Source of the DNA: Betaproteobacteria bacterium
Lineage (GTDB): Bacteria > Pseudomonadota > Gammaproteobacteria > Burkholderiales > Burkholderiaceae_C
Length of the DNA stretch: 5,161 bases
Assembly: GCA_009918225.1 (NCBI GenBank)
Contig: RGEP01000143.1
Location: 1-5,161 of the forward strand
Reading direction: 5' to 3'
Part shown: positions 1 through 5,161 of the stretch, piece after piece
Layout: each line of letters starts with the position of its first letter
Numbering within the stretch: the stretch's first letter is position 1
Position numbers and translations under genes: made by a program
Notes under the pieces: generated by a model
What the model saw: only the letters and a program-made list of their open reading frames with translations
The model's database searches: none
What the model was told of the DNA's origin: nothing

Positions 1-383
1 TGCTGCTGGCCCTGGTGCTGGGGGTGGTGGACCTGGGCCGCTGGCTGGCCGCAGCGGGGTCTTTGCATGAAGCGGCGCGCCTGGGCGCACGCCTGGCCGT
101 GGTGTGCGACCTCGACGATCCCCAAGTGAGCAGCCGCGCCCTGGCTCGGGTGGTGGGCCTGCAAGCCTTGGCGCCGCCGCCGACGTTCACCGTATCTCGC
201 GAGCCCGCTGCGTGCAGCGCGGCCAATTGCCAGCGCATTCGGGTCAGCTTGAGCGGTGCCGCCTTGCAGGGCGTGATGCCCGCGTGGGGCGGCAGCCTGC
301 CCCTGCCCACAGCCGTGGTGGAGCTGCCACGAGAGAGTTTGAGCAGCCAAGTCAATGGAAGGAACAACCCCTCATGCCTGTGA
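1..383 (+). CDS. tadE: TadE-like minor pseudopilin of the Tad pilus, 5' truncated
   Basis: The reading frame is open from the left edge (first full codon at 3) to TGA at 381-383, giving 126 visible residues. The visible part starts inside a hydrophobic helix (LLALVLGVVDLGR) followed by LHEAARLGARLAVVCD. This is the hallmark of TadE-family N-termini: a membrane helix, then D-x-GR, then AAR-x-GAR. The true start and the prepilin-peptidase cleavage site lie before the window, probably only 15-30 residues away. The rest is a small exported domain with Cys at visible residues 35, 71, 76 and 125. Cys71 and Cys76 (CSAANC) could pair outside the membrane. The C-terminus contains LPRESL, which resembles the ends of many TadE proteins. 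TadE-type pseudopilins are processed by the TadV peptidase and assist Flp pilus assembly. A GTG at 15 is not a credible start, because it would cut the helix in half. The gene overlaps the next one by 10 bp. TadF or a TadG-like relative is possible, since these share the domain. Confidence 0.8.
   Translation, partial: LLALVLGVVDLGRWLAAAGSLHEAARLGARLAVVCDLDDPQVSSRALARVVGLQALAPPPTFTVSREPAACSAANCQRIRVSLSGAALQGVMPAWGGSLPLPTAVVELPRESLSSQVNGRNNPSCL
357..363 (+). promoter_or_regulatory. Ribosome binding site of the tadZ-like gene
   Basis: The purine run GGAAGGA lies 10 bases before the ATG at 374 and inside the end of the tadE-like gene. It supports the start at 374 over the in-frame ATG at 389. 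It also argues against the long upstream extension of this frame, which merely shadows tadE. Confidence 0.6.
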
Positions 384-1324
384 ACACCATGCACACCGCC
401 AACACCCTGGGCCTGGCCGGCGCCAAAGGAGGCGTGGGCACCACGGCCCTGGCCTGCAACCTGGCCTGGGCACTGGCGCAGCAGGACCAGCGGGTGGTGC
501 TGCTGGACTTGGACGTGCGCACAGGCCAGGCGGCGCTGCACCTGTGCGAACGCAATGCCGGCCCCACGGTGCACGAGGCCTTGCAGGTCATTGAGCGCCT
601 GGACAGCACCTTGCTGGACACGCTGTTGACGCCTTGCTCCCCCGCGCTGCGGCTGTTGCCCGCGCCACGCAACTGGTGGGCGTGGCCCGAGGAGCCCGAT
701 CGAAACGCAGAAGGGCTGTTGAAGCTGGTCCGCACCGCAAGCGAGTTGGCCGACTGGGTGTTGGTGGACCTGCCCAAAGGAGCGATGACGCATGAGGGAT
801 TGGCCCCGTTGATGCAGCACCTGCAGGAAGTGGCCTTGGTCACCGAGCCCACCCTGCCGGCGACCTTCAATGCGCGATGGGCTTGGCAATGGCTGCAGGA
901 ACAACGAGGCCCCTCGAGAACCCACAGCCTCGTGCTCAACAAGATGCACAAGGCTTGTACGGTACCGGGCCATCAGCTGCGGCGAACCCTGGGCCTGGGC
1001 GATGACGATACCGCCTGGCGCGAGCTGCCGCGCAGCGATGCAGCCGTGGCACAGGCCAGCTACCAAGGGCAGGCCGTGGGGGCGCTCACGCCCAAGGACC
1101 CTTGGGCTCGCGGGGTGTCGCAGTGGGCCGCCGAACTTGCGGCGCGCCGCACCGCGCAGCTTGCGAACACCGCGGAACACACCAGCGACGCGGTCGGGCC
1201 AAACACGGCGAGCGATGAAGGCCCAGCGGGCGCGGCGCCTACCGGCCAGCCCGCATCAACGCTGGCACCGCCCTTGTGGGGCCGAGGGGCTTGGCGTGAA
1301 CGGCTGATGAGGTGGGCCACATGA
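374..1324 (+). CDS. tadZ: CpaE/TadZ-type MinD/ParA-fold ATPase of the Tad pilus, short form
   Basis: This 316-residue protein is a P-loop ATPase of the MinD/ParA group, of the type that localises the Tad machine (CpaE in Caulobacter, TadZ elsewhere). The P-loop GAKGGVGTT spans residues 16-24. It keeps the signature Lys18 of the deviant Walker A, but Thr23 replaces the usual second Lys, as is common in CpaE-like members. Other motifs are VVLLDLDVRTG (41-51, Asp45 and Asp47), a Walker B-like strand WVLVDLPKG (128-136, Asp132) and a VLNK motif (187-190). The ATPase core begins about 12 residues after the start, so the N-terminal receiver-like domain of CpaE and many TadZ proteins is absent. Residues about 257-299 form an Ala/Pro/Thr-rich, probably disordered linker. 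It ends in a Trp/Arg-rich helix at 301-314 that may contact membrane. The gene overlaps tadE by 10 bp and tadA by 4 bp (ATGA). Gene order makes TadZ much more likely than a chromosome-partitioning ParA or a MinD. Confidence 0.85.
   Translation: MPVNTMHTANTLGLAGAKGGVGTTALACNLAWALAQQDQRVVLLDLDVRTGQAALHLCERNAGPTVHEALQVIERLDSTLLDTLLTPCSPALRLLPAPRNWWAWPEEPDRNAEGLLKLVRTASELADWVLVDLPKGAMTHEGLAPLMQHLQEVALVTEPTLPATFNARWAWQWLQEQRGPSRTHSLVLNKMHKACTVPGHQLRRTLGLGDDDTAWRELPRSDAAVAQASYQGQAVGALTPKDPWARGVSQWAAELAARRTAQLANTAEHTSDAVGPNTASDEGPAGAAPTGQPASTLAPPLWGRGAWRERLMRWAT
1309..1314 (+). promoter_or_regulatory. Ribosome binding site of tadA
   Basis: GAGGTG lies 6 bases before the ATG at 1321. It decides the tadA start: the in-frame GTG at 1312 overlaps this site and has no good site of its own, while ATG 1321 also makes the ATGA overlap with the tadZ stop. 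Confidence 0.6.
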
Positions 1325-2610
1325 GCAACTCGGTGTATGCGCCATTGCGGCGCGAGCTGTACCAACGGGTCTTGGACCGCGTAGACCTTGAAGCCCTTCG
1401 TGCCCTGGAGCCCGATGGCCTGCGCCGTGAGTTGCGGCGCCTGACCCAACGCCTGCTGGAGGAGTCTGGCCTGCCCTTCAACTCGGTCGAACGGGTGCAG
1501 GTGGTGACCGACATTGAGCACGAGGTCATGGGACTGGGCCCACTGGAGCCTTTGCTGCAAGACCCCACCGTCAGCGACATCCTCGTCAACGGACCCGAGC
1601 GCATTTGGGTGGAGCGGCAAGGACGCTTGCAAGCGGCGCCGGTGCGCTTCGACGATGAGCCCCATTTGCGGCGCACCATCGACCGCGTGGTGGCGCGCGT
1701 GGGGCGCCGCATCGACGAGCACAGCCCCATGGTCGATGCCCGTTTGGCCGATGGATCGCGCTTCAACGCCATCATCCCGCCCTTGGCCCTGGATGGCTCA
1801 GCGGTTTCGATACGCAAGTTCAGCCCAGACGCCCTTGCGCTGGACCGGCTGGTGGCCCTGGGAACCCTGACCGCTGAGATGGGGCAGCTGCTTCAGGCCC
1901 TGGTGCAGGCCAAGCTGAATGTTCTGGTTTCGGGCGGCACGGGCAGCGGCAAGACCACGATGCTCAACCTCTTGTCGGCAGCCATCGCTCCGCATGAGCG
2001 GGTCGTGACCATTGAAGATGCGGCTGAGCTGCGCCTGCAGCAGCCCCATGTGGTGAGGTTGGAAACCCGCCCGCCCAACACCGAAGGCGCTGGCGAGGTG
2101 ACCCAGCGTGCCCTGGTGCGCAACGCCCTGCGCATGCGGCCCGACCGCATCATCCTGGGCGAGGTGCGCGGCGCAGAAGCCTTTGACATGCTGCAGGCGA
2201 TGAACACCGGCCACGAAGGCTCGATGGCCACGGTACACGCCAACAGTGCGCGTGATGCCTTGCTCCGAGTGGAAAACATGGTGGGCATGGGCCCTGGCGG
2301 CTTGCCTTCCCGGGTGGCACGCCAGCTGATTGCATCGGCGGTGTCGGTGGTGTTGCACCTGCAGCGCCTGTCCGATGGCTCGCGCCGGGTGGTCAGCATC
2401 TCCGAAGTGACCGGGCAGGAAGGCGACACGCTGCTGATGCAAGACCTGCACCTGTTCGAAGCCACCGGTGTGGATGATCAAGGCCGGGTTCGCGGTCACT
2501 TCCGCACCACCGGTGTGAGGCCACAGCTTGAGCCTCGGCTCAAGGCCTTGGGCATCGAGCTGCCGACCCGAAGCCCGCCTCACATCACCGAAACAACAAA
2601 ACCTGCATGA
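1321..2610 (+). CDS. tadA: TadA/CpaF secretion ATPase driving Tad pilus assembly
   Basis: This cytoplasmic hexameric ATPase of the type II/IV secretion superfamily powers Flp pilus polymerisation, and in some systems retraction, by acting on TadB/TadC. The 429 residues match the usual TadA size. An all-helical N-terminal region (about 1-70) precedes the family motif GLGPLEPLLQDPTVSDILVN (71-90). The region RRIDEHSPMVDARLADGSRF (129-148) and the strand VSIRKF follow. The Walker A is GGTGSGKTT (205-213, Lys211). The Asp box is VVTIEDAAEL (228-237, Glu232 and Asp233). The Walker B is RIILGEVRG (276-284, Glu281). The His box is GHEGSMATVHAN (297-308, His298 and His306). All catalytic motifs look intact. 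I see no cysteine, so there is no tetracysteine zinc motif of the GspE/PilB type, consistent with TadA. The start at ATG 1321 is set by its ribosome binding site and the 4-bp overlap with tadZ. The stop overlaps tadB. Confidence 0.96.
   Translation: MSNSVYAPLRRELYQRVLDRVDLEALRALEPDGLRRELRRLTQRLLEESGLPFNSVERVQVVTDIEHEVMGLGPLEPLLQDPTVSDILVNGPERIWVERQGRLQAAPVRFDDEPHLRRTIDRVVARVGRRIDEHSPMVDARLADGSRFNAIIPPLALDGSAVSIRKFSPDALALDRLVALGTLTAEMGQLLQALVQAKLNVLVSGGTGSGKTTMLNLLSAAIAPHERVVTIEDAAELRLQQPHVVRLETRPPNTEGAGEVTQRALVRNALRMRPDRIILGEVRGAEAFDMLQAMNTGHEGSMATVHANSARDALLRVENMVGMGPGGLPSRVARQLIASAVSVVLHLQRLSDGSRRVVSISEVTGQEGDTLLMQDLHLFEATGVDDQGRVRGHFRTTGVRPQLEPRLKALGIELPTRSPPHITETTKPA
2607..2610 (+). other. 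ATGA stop/start overlap that sets the tadB start
   Basis: The tadA stop TGA (2608-2610) is nested in the tadB ATG (2607-2609). The bases just upstream (ACCGAAACAACAAAACCTGC) hold no recognisable Shine-Dalgarno. Entry into tadB therefore probably depends on ribosomes finishing tadA and restarting. This is seen in the sequence as far as the overlap goes; the coupling is inference. Confidence 0.6.
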
Positions 2611-3386
2611 GCATTCTCGAACACCCCCTTGGCGCGCTGGAGCTGGCCTTGATGGCAGCCGCCTTCTTGGCAGCTGCGCTCGGCCTGGAAGGCTTGGCCT
2701 TGCTGTGGCACCAAACACGGAGCCCGTCCATGCTGCGCTTGCAGCGTCGGCTGCACGAATGGTTTGCGCCAGATGCCGAGCCCGACCCGTGGTGGGGCCG
2801 CGTGCAGGCCGCCTGGCGGCGTTGGCAGGGCGCCCGTGGTGCCCATGTGCGTGCGGTGGTCCAGCAGCTGCCCGATGGCTTGGACCTGATGGCCCGTGCC
2901 TTGCGCAGCGGCCATGCCTTTTCCACGGCACTGCAGATGGTGGCCGAAGAGGGGCCACAGCCCCTGGCCGCCGAAGTCCAACAGGTCGTGGAGCACATGG
3001 CCTGGGGCGGCGAGCCCAGTGACGCGCTGGATGCGCTTGCGCAACGGATTCCGGTCGACGAGGTGCGCTTCTTCGTGATGGCTGTAAAGCTGCAGCGCCA
3101 GACCGGCGGACAACTGGCGGAGGTGCTGGGCAACATTGCGCACCTGTTGCGCCAGCGGCAGCAACTGGTGGACAAGGTGCGGGTGCTGACTGCAGAAGGA
3201 CGGTTGTCGGCCCAGGTGCTGTCGGCACTGCCGCCGGTCACGGCTGCAGCCTTGTGGCTGGTGCGCCCGGAGTTCATCGCCCTGCTGTGGACCGACCCCA
3301 TGGGACTGCAAATGCTGCAAGCCAGTGCCGTGCTGATGGTGCTCGGCTGCCTGTGGCTGTGGCGAATGACCCGAATACACGTCTAG
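2607..3386 (+). CDS. tadB: TadB inner-membrane platform protein (T2SSF family), short form
   Basis: This is one of two integral membrane proteins that form the Tad assembly platform under the TadA ATPase. It belongs to the GspF/PilC-related T2SSF family. Of 259 residues, a first membrane helix lies at about 10-34. A basic, Trp-rich cytoplasmic stretch follows at about 40-85. The T2SSF domain at about 86-205 carries the TadB motifs QLPDGLDLMARALRSGHAF (87-105), LQRQTGGQLAEVLGNIAHLL (162-181) and LTAEGRLSAQVLSALPP (194-210). Two terminal helices lie at about 205-227 and 233-252, the second preceded by the conserved-looking DPMG. TadB proteins are usually around 300 residues or more. The missing part is the helix pair normally lying between the first helix and the LPDALD-like motif. 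The gene joins tadA through an ATGA overlap, and its TAG stop shares bases with the tadC ribosome binding site. The in-frame ATG at 2652 would destroy the first helix, so the start at 2607 is preferred. Confidence 0.92.
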   Translation: MSILEHPLGALELALMAAAFLAAALGLEGLALLWHQTRSPSMLRLQRRLHEWFAPDAEPDPWWGRVQAAWRRWQGARGAHVRAVVQQLPDGLDLMARALRSGHAFSTALQMVAEEGPQPLAAEVQQVVEHMAWGGEPSDALDALAQRIPVDEVRFFVMAVKLQRQTGGQLAEVLGNIAHLLRQRQQLVDKVRVLTAEGRLSAQVLSALPPVTAAALWLVRPEFIALLWTDPMGLQMLQASAVLMVLGCLWLWRMTRIHV

Positions 3387-3390
3387 GAGG
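3385..3390 (+). promoter_or_regulatory. Strong ribosome binding site of tadC, overlapping the tadB stop
   Basis: A perfect AGGAGG lies 7 bases before the ATG at 3398. Its first two bases are the last two bases of the tadB TAG stop (3384-3386). It fixes the tadC start at 3398 even though the frame stays open further upstream. It is the strongest ribosome binding site in the window. Confidence 0.8.
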
Positions 3391-3397
3391 GCACACC

Positions 3398-4258
3398 ATG
3401 AGCGAGCAACTGCCGAGCCTGGATGCCGGGCGAACGCCGGCGTGGCAGCGCCTGATCGAGCCGCTGGCGCGCTTGGCCGCGCCGCCTCCCGAGGACCCCA
3501 GCAAACCCAGCGCACCGGGCGTGGAAAACGACCCGGGGCTTCTGGTACCCCCGGCCCACCGGGAACGCTTTGTCCATGCAGGGCTGCGCAGCCGCAGTGC
3601 ACCGGTGGTGTTCTATGCGGCCAAGGTGCTGCTGGCCCTGGGCCTGCCGCTTATGGTTTGGTGGGGCATGGCCCTGGCGGCCAAACCCATTTCGGGAGCC
3701 CAGGGTGCAGCGCTGCTGCTGAGCGTGTCACTCTTGGGCCTGCAGCTGCCGGGCCTTTGGCTGCGCCGGCGCATTGAGCGTCGACAGCGCGAGCTCTTTG
3801 AAGCCTTCCCCGATGCCATCGACTTGATCATCGTGTGCATGGAAGCCGGCTTGGGCCTGGATGCAGCCTTGGAGCGGGCCGCCCACGACATGGAACTGCG
3901 CAGCCCCGCCTTGGCCGAGGAACTGGCCTTGTTGGGTGCTGAGCGGCAGCTGGGCGTGGCCCGAGCGCAGGCGCTGCGGCACCTGGCCCAGCGCACCGGT
4001 GTCGAAGAGATACGGGCCTTTGCCACCTTGCTGGTTCACACCGAGCGGCTGGGCACGGGCGTGACCGACGCCCTGCGGGTGCATGCACAGGCCCTGCGCC
4101 AGCAGCGGGAACGGCGCGCGGAAGAGGCCGCGGCGCGGCTGCCGGTCAAGCTGCTCTTCCCCTTGATCTTCACCCTCTTTCCAGCACTCATGGTGGTGCT
4201 GATGGGGCCGGCGCTGATCAGCCTGATGCGGCAGTTCGGCCCCTTGGTGGCGGGCTAG
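3398..4258 (+). CDS. tadC: TadC inner-membrane platform protein (T2SSF family)
   Basis: TadC is the second platform protein and is thought to pair with TadB to couple TadA to Flp pilin export. The protein has 286 residues. The first 65 are hydrophilic and Pro/Ala/Glu-rich. The family motif RFVHAGLRS (57-65) comes next, followed by membrane helices at about 68-95 and 99-121. A basic turn RRRIERRQRE (123-132) leads to the T2SSF domain, with FPDAIDLIIVCMEAGLGLDA (137-156), ERLGTGVTDALRVHA (216-230) and a charged helix QRERRAEEAAARLPVKLLFP (235-254). The last helix, with LIFTLFPALMVVLMGPA (255-271), is a characteristic TadC ending. Most TadC proteins carry an additional membrane helix near the N-terminus, which I do not see here. 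The start at 3398 is set by AGGAGG at 3385-3390. It is the last gene of the operon on this strand, since a convergent gene follows after 14 bp and no tadD is present. Confidence 0.94.
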   Translation: MSEQLPSLDAGRTPAWQRLIEPLARLAAPPPEDPSKPSAPGVENDPGLLVPPAHRERFVHAGLRSRSAPVVFYAAKVLLALGLPLMVWWGMALAAKPISGAQGAALLLSVSLLGLQLPGLWLRRRIERRQRELFEAFPDAIDLIIVCMEAGLGLDAALERAAHDMELRSPALAEELALLGAERQLGVARAQALRHLAQRTGVEEIRAFATLLVHTERLGTGVTDALRVHAQALRQQRERRAEEAAARLPVKLLFPLIFTLFPALMVVLMGPALISLMRQFGPLVAG

Positions 4259-4263
4259 CGAAC

Positions 4264-4280
4264 AGGCCTACATCAGGCCT
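4264..4280. terminator. Small hairpin between convergent genes, possible weak bidirectional terminator
   Basis: AGGCCT at 4264-4269 and again at 4275-4280 are self-complementary arms around a 5-base loop, giving a 6-bp stem that reads the same on both strands. It sits in the 14-bp gap after tadC and runs over the stop codon and last codons of the convergent gene. No T-run follows directly on either strand (the nearest, TTTT, begins some ten bases later on the + strand). Intrinsic termination would therefore be weak and the role is uncertain. Confidence 0.3.
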
Positions 4281-5161
4281 TCATCAGGTTTTGGCAGGTC
4301 TGGCGCTGACCGTCGGCCGCCGCCACGCCGGCACACACCCCGTTGAGCTGCTGTTGCAGACGCTGCAAGACCGCCGCCTGCGCCGGGCCCTTGTTCCACT
4401 CCTTGAGCTTGCTGGCCACCCGCTGCAGCGAGCGCGCGCTGCGCTCATGGAAGGCCGCGGGGTCTTGGCCGGCTTCCTTGAACAGCTGAGCCGCCACCGC
4501 CTCGATGCGGGCGCTGTCTTGCGGGGCCAGATCGACCAGGGCATTGAAGTAGCCCGCGCCCCACTGCAGCCGCGTGGCCGGGCCCACGCTCTTGTCAAAG
4601 GACTCCTGGTACCACTTCAAGGCCTCAGCGCTGCGGCCTTGCTTGCGGGCGTTGGACCCCAACTGGCTCATCAGGTAGTAGGGTGAATGGCTGCGCGCAA
4701 GGTTGGCCTTCAACAGCGCATCGCTGTCTTCCCACAAACCAGCCTGCCCCAAGAGGTAGGCGGTGGAGGTGATCACCGCCTGGCGCTCATAACCATCGGT
4801 AATCTCACGGTCCATGCGCTGGCTGTGTTCGCGCGCCTGTTGCAACAAGGCCTCGGGCAGGCGGGGCTTGAGCGTGTCCTTGCCTTGGCCCAAGCGGGCC
4901 AGCGCCACGCGTTCGATCACCACCTGGGTGCGGTCTCCGCGTGACAGGCTGGCGTCGGCCTGTGCGCGCACCAAGGCCGAGTCCACGCGCTGCACCAGGG
5001 CGGCTCGCTCGGGCGTGCCCTCGTCGCTGAGCACCTGCACCATCTTGGCCGCGCCGCCCGTGAGCACATCCAGGTGCAGCTTGGTGGAGGCCGCGTCGGC
5101 CAACACGGTTTGCACCAGTTCGCGCAGCATGGCATCGGGCTTGATGCCCCGGCCATCGTCG
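4273..5161 (-). CDS. C-terminal part of a probable thioredoxin-family protein with TPR-like helical repeats, 5' truncated
   Basis: The minus-strand frame runs from the right edge to TGA at 4275-4273, giving about 295 visible residues. The in-frame ATG at 5130-5128 is probably internal, because the frame continues upstream without a stop (DDGRGIKPDA). The protein is almost entirely helical. Counting from that Met, residues about 112-180 form two or three TPR-like helix pairs, with YLLGQAGLWEDSDALLKANL (125-144) and ARKQGRSAEALKWYQESFDK (161-180). Then come RLQWGAGYFNALVDLAPQD (187-205) and a C-terminal tail with Cys266 and Cys279 (12 residues between them). The layout (repeats, RLQWG-type motif, two Cys near the end) matches my memory of the C-terminal half of some proteobacterial thioredoxin-family proteins. 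Their thioredoxin domain would be N-terminal, here outside the window, so no CxxC motif can be checked. The two Cys suggest an exported protein, but no signal peptide is visible. The gene converges on tadC and has no evident link to pilus assembly. A plain TPR protein is the alternative. Confidence 0.6.
   Translation of the reverse strand, partial: DDGRGIKPDAMLRELVQTVLADAASTKLHLDVLTGGAAKMVQVLSDEGTPERAALVQRVDSALVRAQADASLSRGDRTQVVIERVALARLGQGKDTLKPRLPEALLQQAREHSQRMDREITDGYERQAVITSTAYLLGQAGLWEDSDALLKANLARSHSPYYLMSQLGSNARKQGRSAEALKWYQESFDKSVGPATRLQWGAGYFNALVDLAPQDSARIEAVAAQLFKEAGQDPAAFHERSARSLQRVASKLKEWNKGPAQAAVLQRLQQQLNGVCAGVAAADGQRQTCQNLMKA

Noticed and set aside
104..373. In-frame extension of the tadZ gene upstream to a GTG at 104
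   Set aside because: The translated stretch is Arg/Pro/Gly-rich shadow of tadE with no domain. The ribosome binding site at 357-363 supports the start at 374.
1312..1320. GTG start for tadA at 1312
   Set aside because: The GAGGTG ribosome binding site overlaps this codon and is correctly spaced for ATG 1321, which also overlaps the tadZ stop as ATGA.
2462..2517. An 11-bp direct repeat CCACCGGTGTG at 2462-2472 and 2507-2517, with the 8-bp palindrome CACCGGTG also at 3600-3607 and 3994-4001
   Set aside because: All copies are inside coding sequence, and three of them encode Thr-Gly-Val in the same phase. GC-rich codon choice explains the recurrence, and spacing is irregular, so I see no case for a regulatory element.
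1798..3228. A 476-codon open frame on the minus strand across tadA and tadB
   Set aside because: It lies wholly antisense to two strongly motif-supported genes. Its product is rich in Arg, Pro, Ala and His without any recognisable domain, as expected for GC-rich shadow frames.
2580..3602. A 340-codon minus-strand open frame across tadB and the start of tadC
   Set aside because: It is antisense to well-supported genes, low-complexity in character, and contains no motif.
4291..4944. Two plus-strand open frames (4291-4686 and 4687-4944) that might be genes after tadC
   Set aside because: They are antisense to the minus-strand TPR-like frame, which has coherent helical repeats and spans the whole region. 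The plus frames show no domain and no ribosome binding site that I can see.

Overview
The window is GC-rich, densely packed coding DNA that looks like a proteobacterial chromosome. The protein style (Ala/Leu/Gln/Trp-rich) fits Betaproteobacteria, possibly a Burkholderiales/Comamonadaceae member. That placement is inference from general appearance, not from a marker gene.

Positions 1-4258 (+ strand) hold the downstream part of a Tad (tight adherence, Flp-type IVb) pilus operon. In order these are the 3' part of a TadE-like pseudopilin gene, a short CpaE/TadZ-type ATPase, the TadA/CpaF secretion ATPase, and the two inner-membrane platform proteins TadB and TadC. The four junctions are a 10-bp overlap, two ATGA stop/start overlaps, and one 11-bp gap in which the tadC Shine-Dalgarno shares bases with the tadB stop codon. 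This is one translationally coupled unit. Its promoter, and the flp, tadV, rcpC/cpaB and rcpA/cpaC genes expected for such a locus, are not visible and would lie upstream if present.

In the standard Tad model, TadA hydrolyses ATP and acts on the TadB/TadC platform to polymerise or retract the Flp pilin. TadZ positions the machine in the cell, and TadE-type pseudopilins assist assembly. Three of the proteins look trimmed against the usual family architecture. TadZ has no N-terminal receiver-like domain and ends in a linker plus a Trp/Arg-rich amphipathic tail. TadB lacks the middle membrane hairpin. TadC begins with a hydrophilic Pro-rich segment where a first membrane helix is usually found.

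Positions 4273-5161 (- strand) hold a convergent gene, cut by the right edge. It encodes a helical repeat (TPR-like) C-terminal region that resembles the tail of certain thioredoxin-family proteins. Only 14 bp separate it from tadC, and a small hairpin spans the junction. This convergence marks the end of the Tad operon, with no tadD, tadF or tadG after tadC. I see no RNA genes, mobile elements, CRISPR arrays or long repeats, and no stretch over 300 bases without a gene. I found no previously undescribed system; the window is a mostly recognisable Tad locus with some unusual domain trimming.
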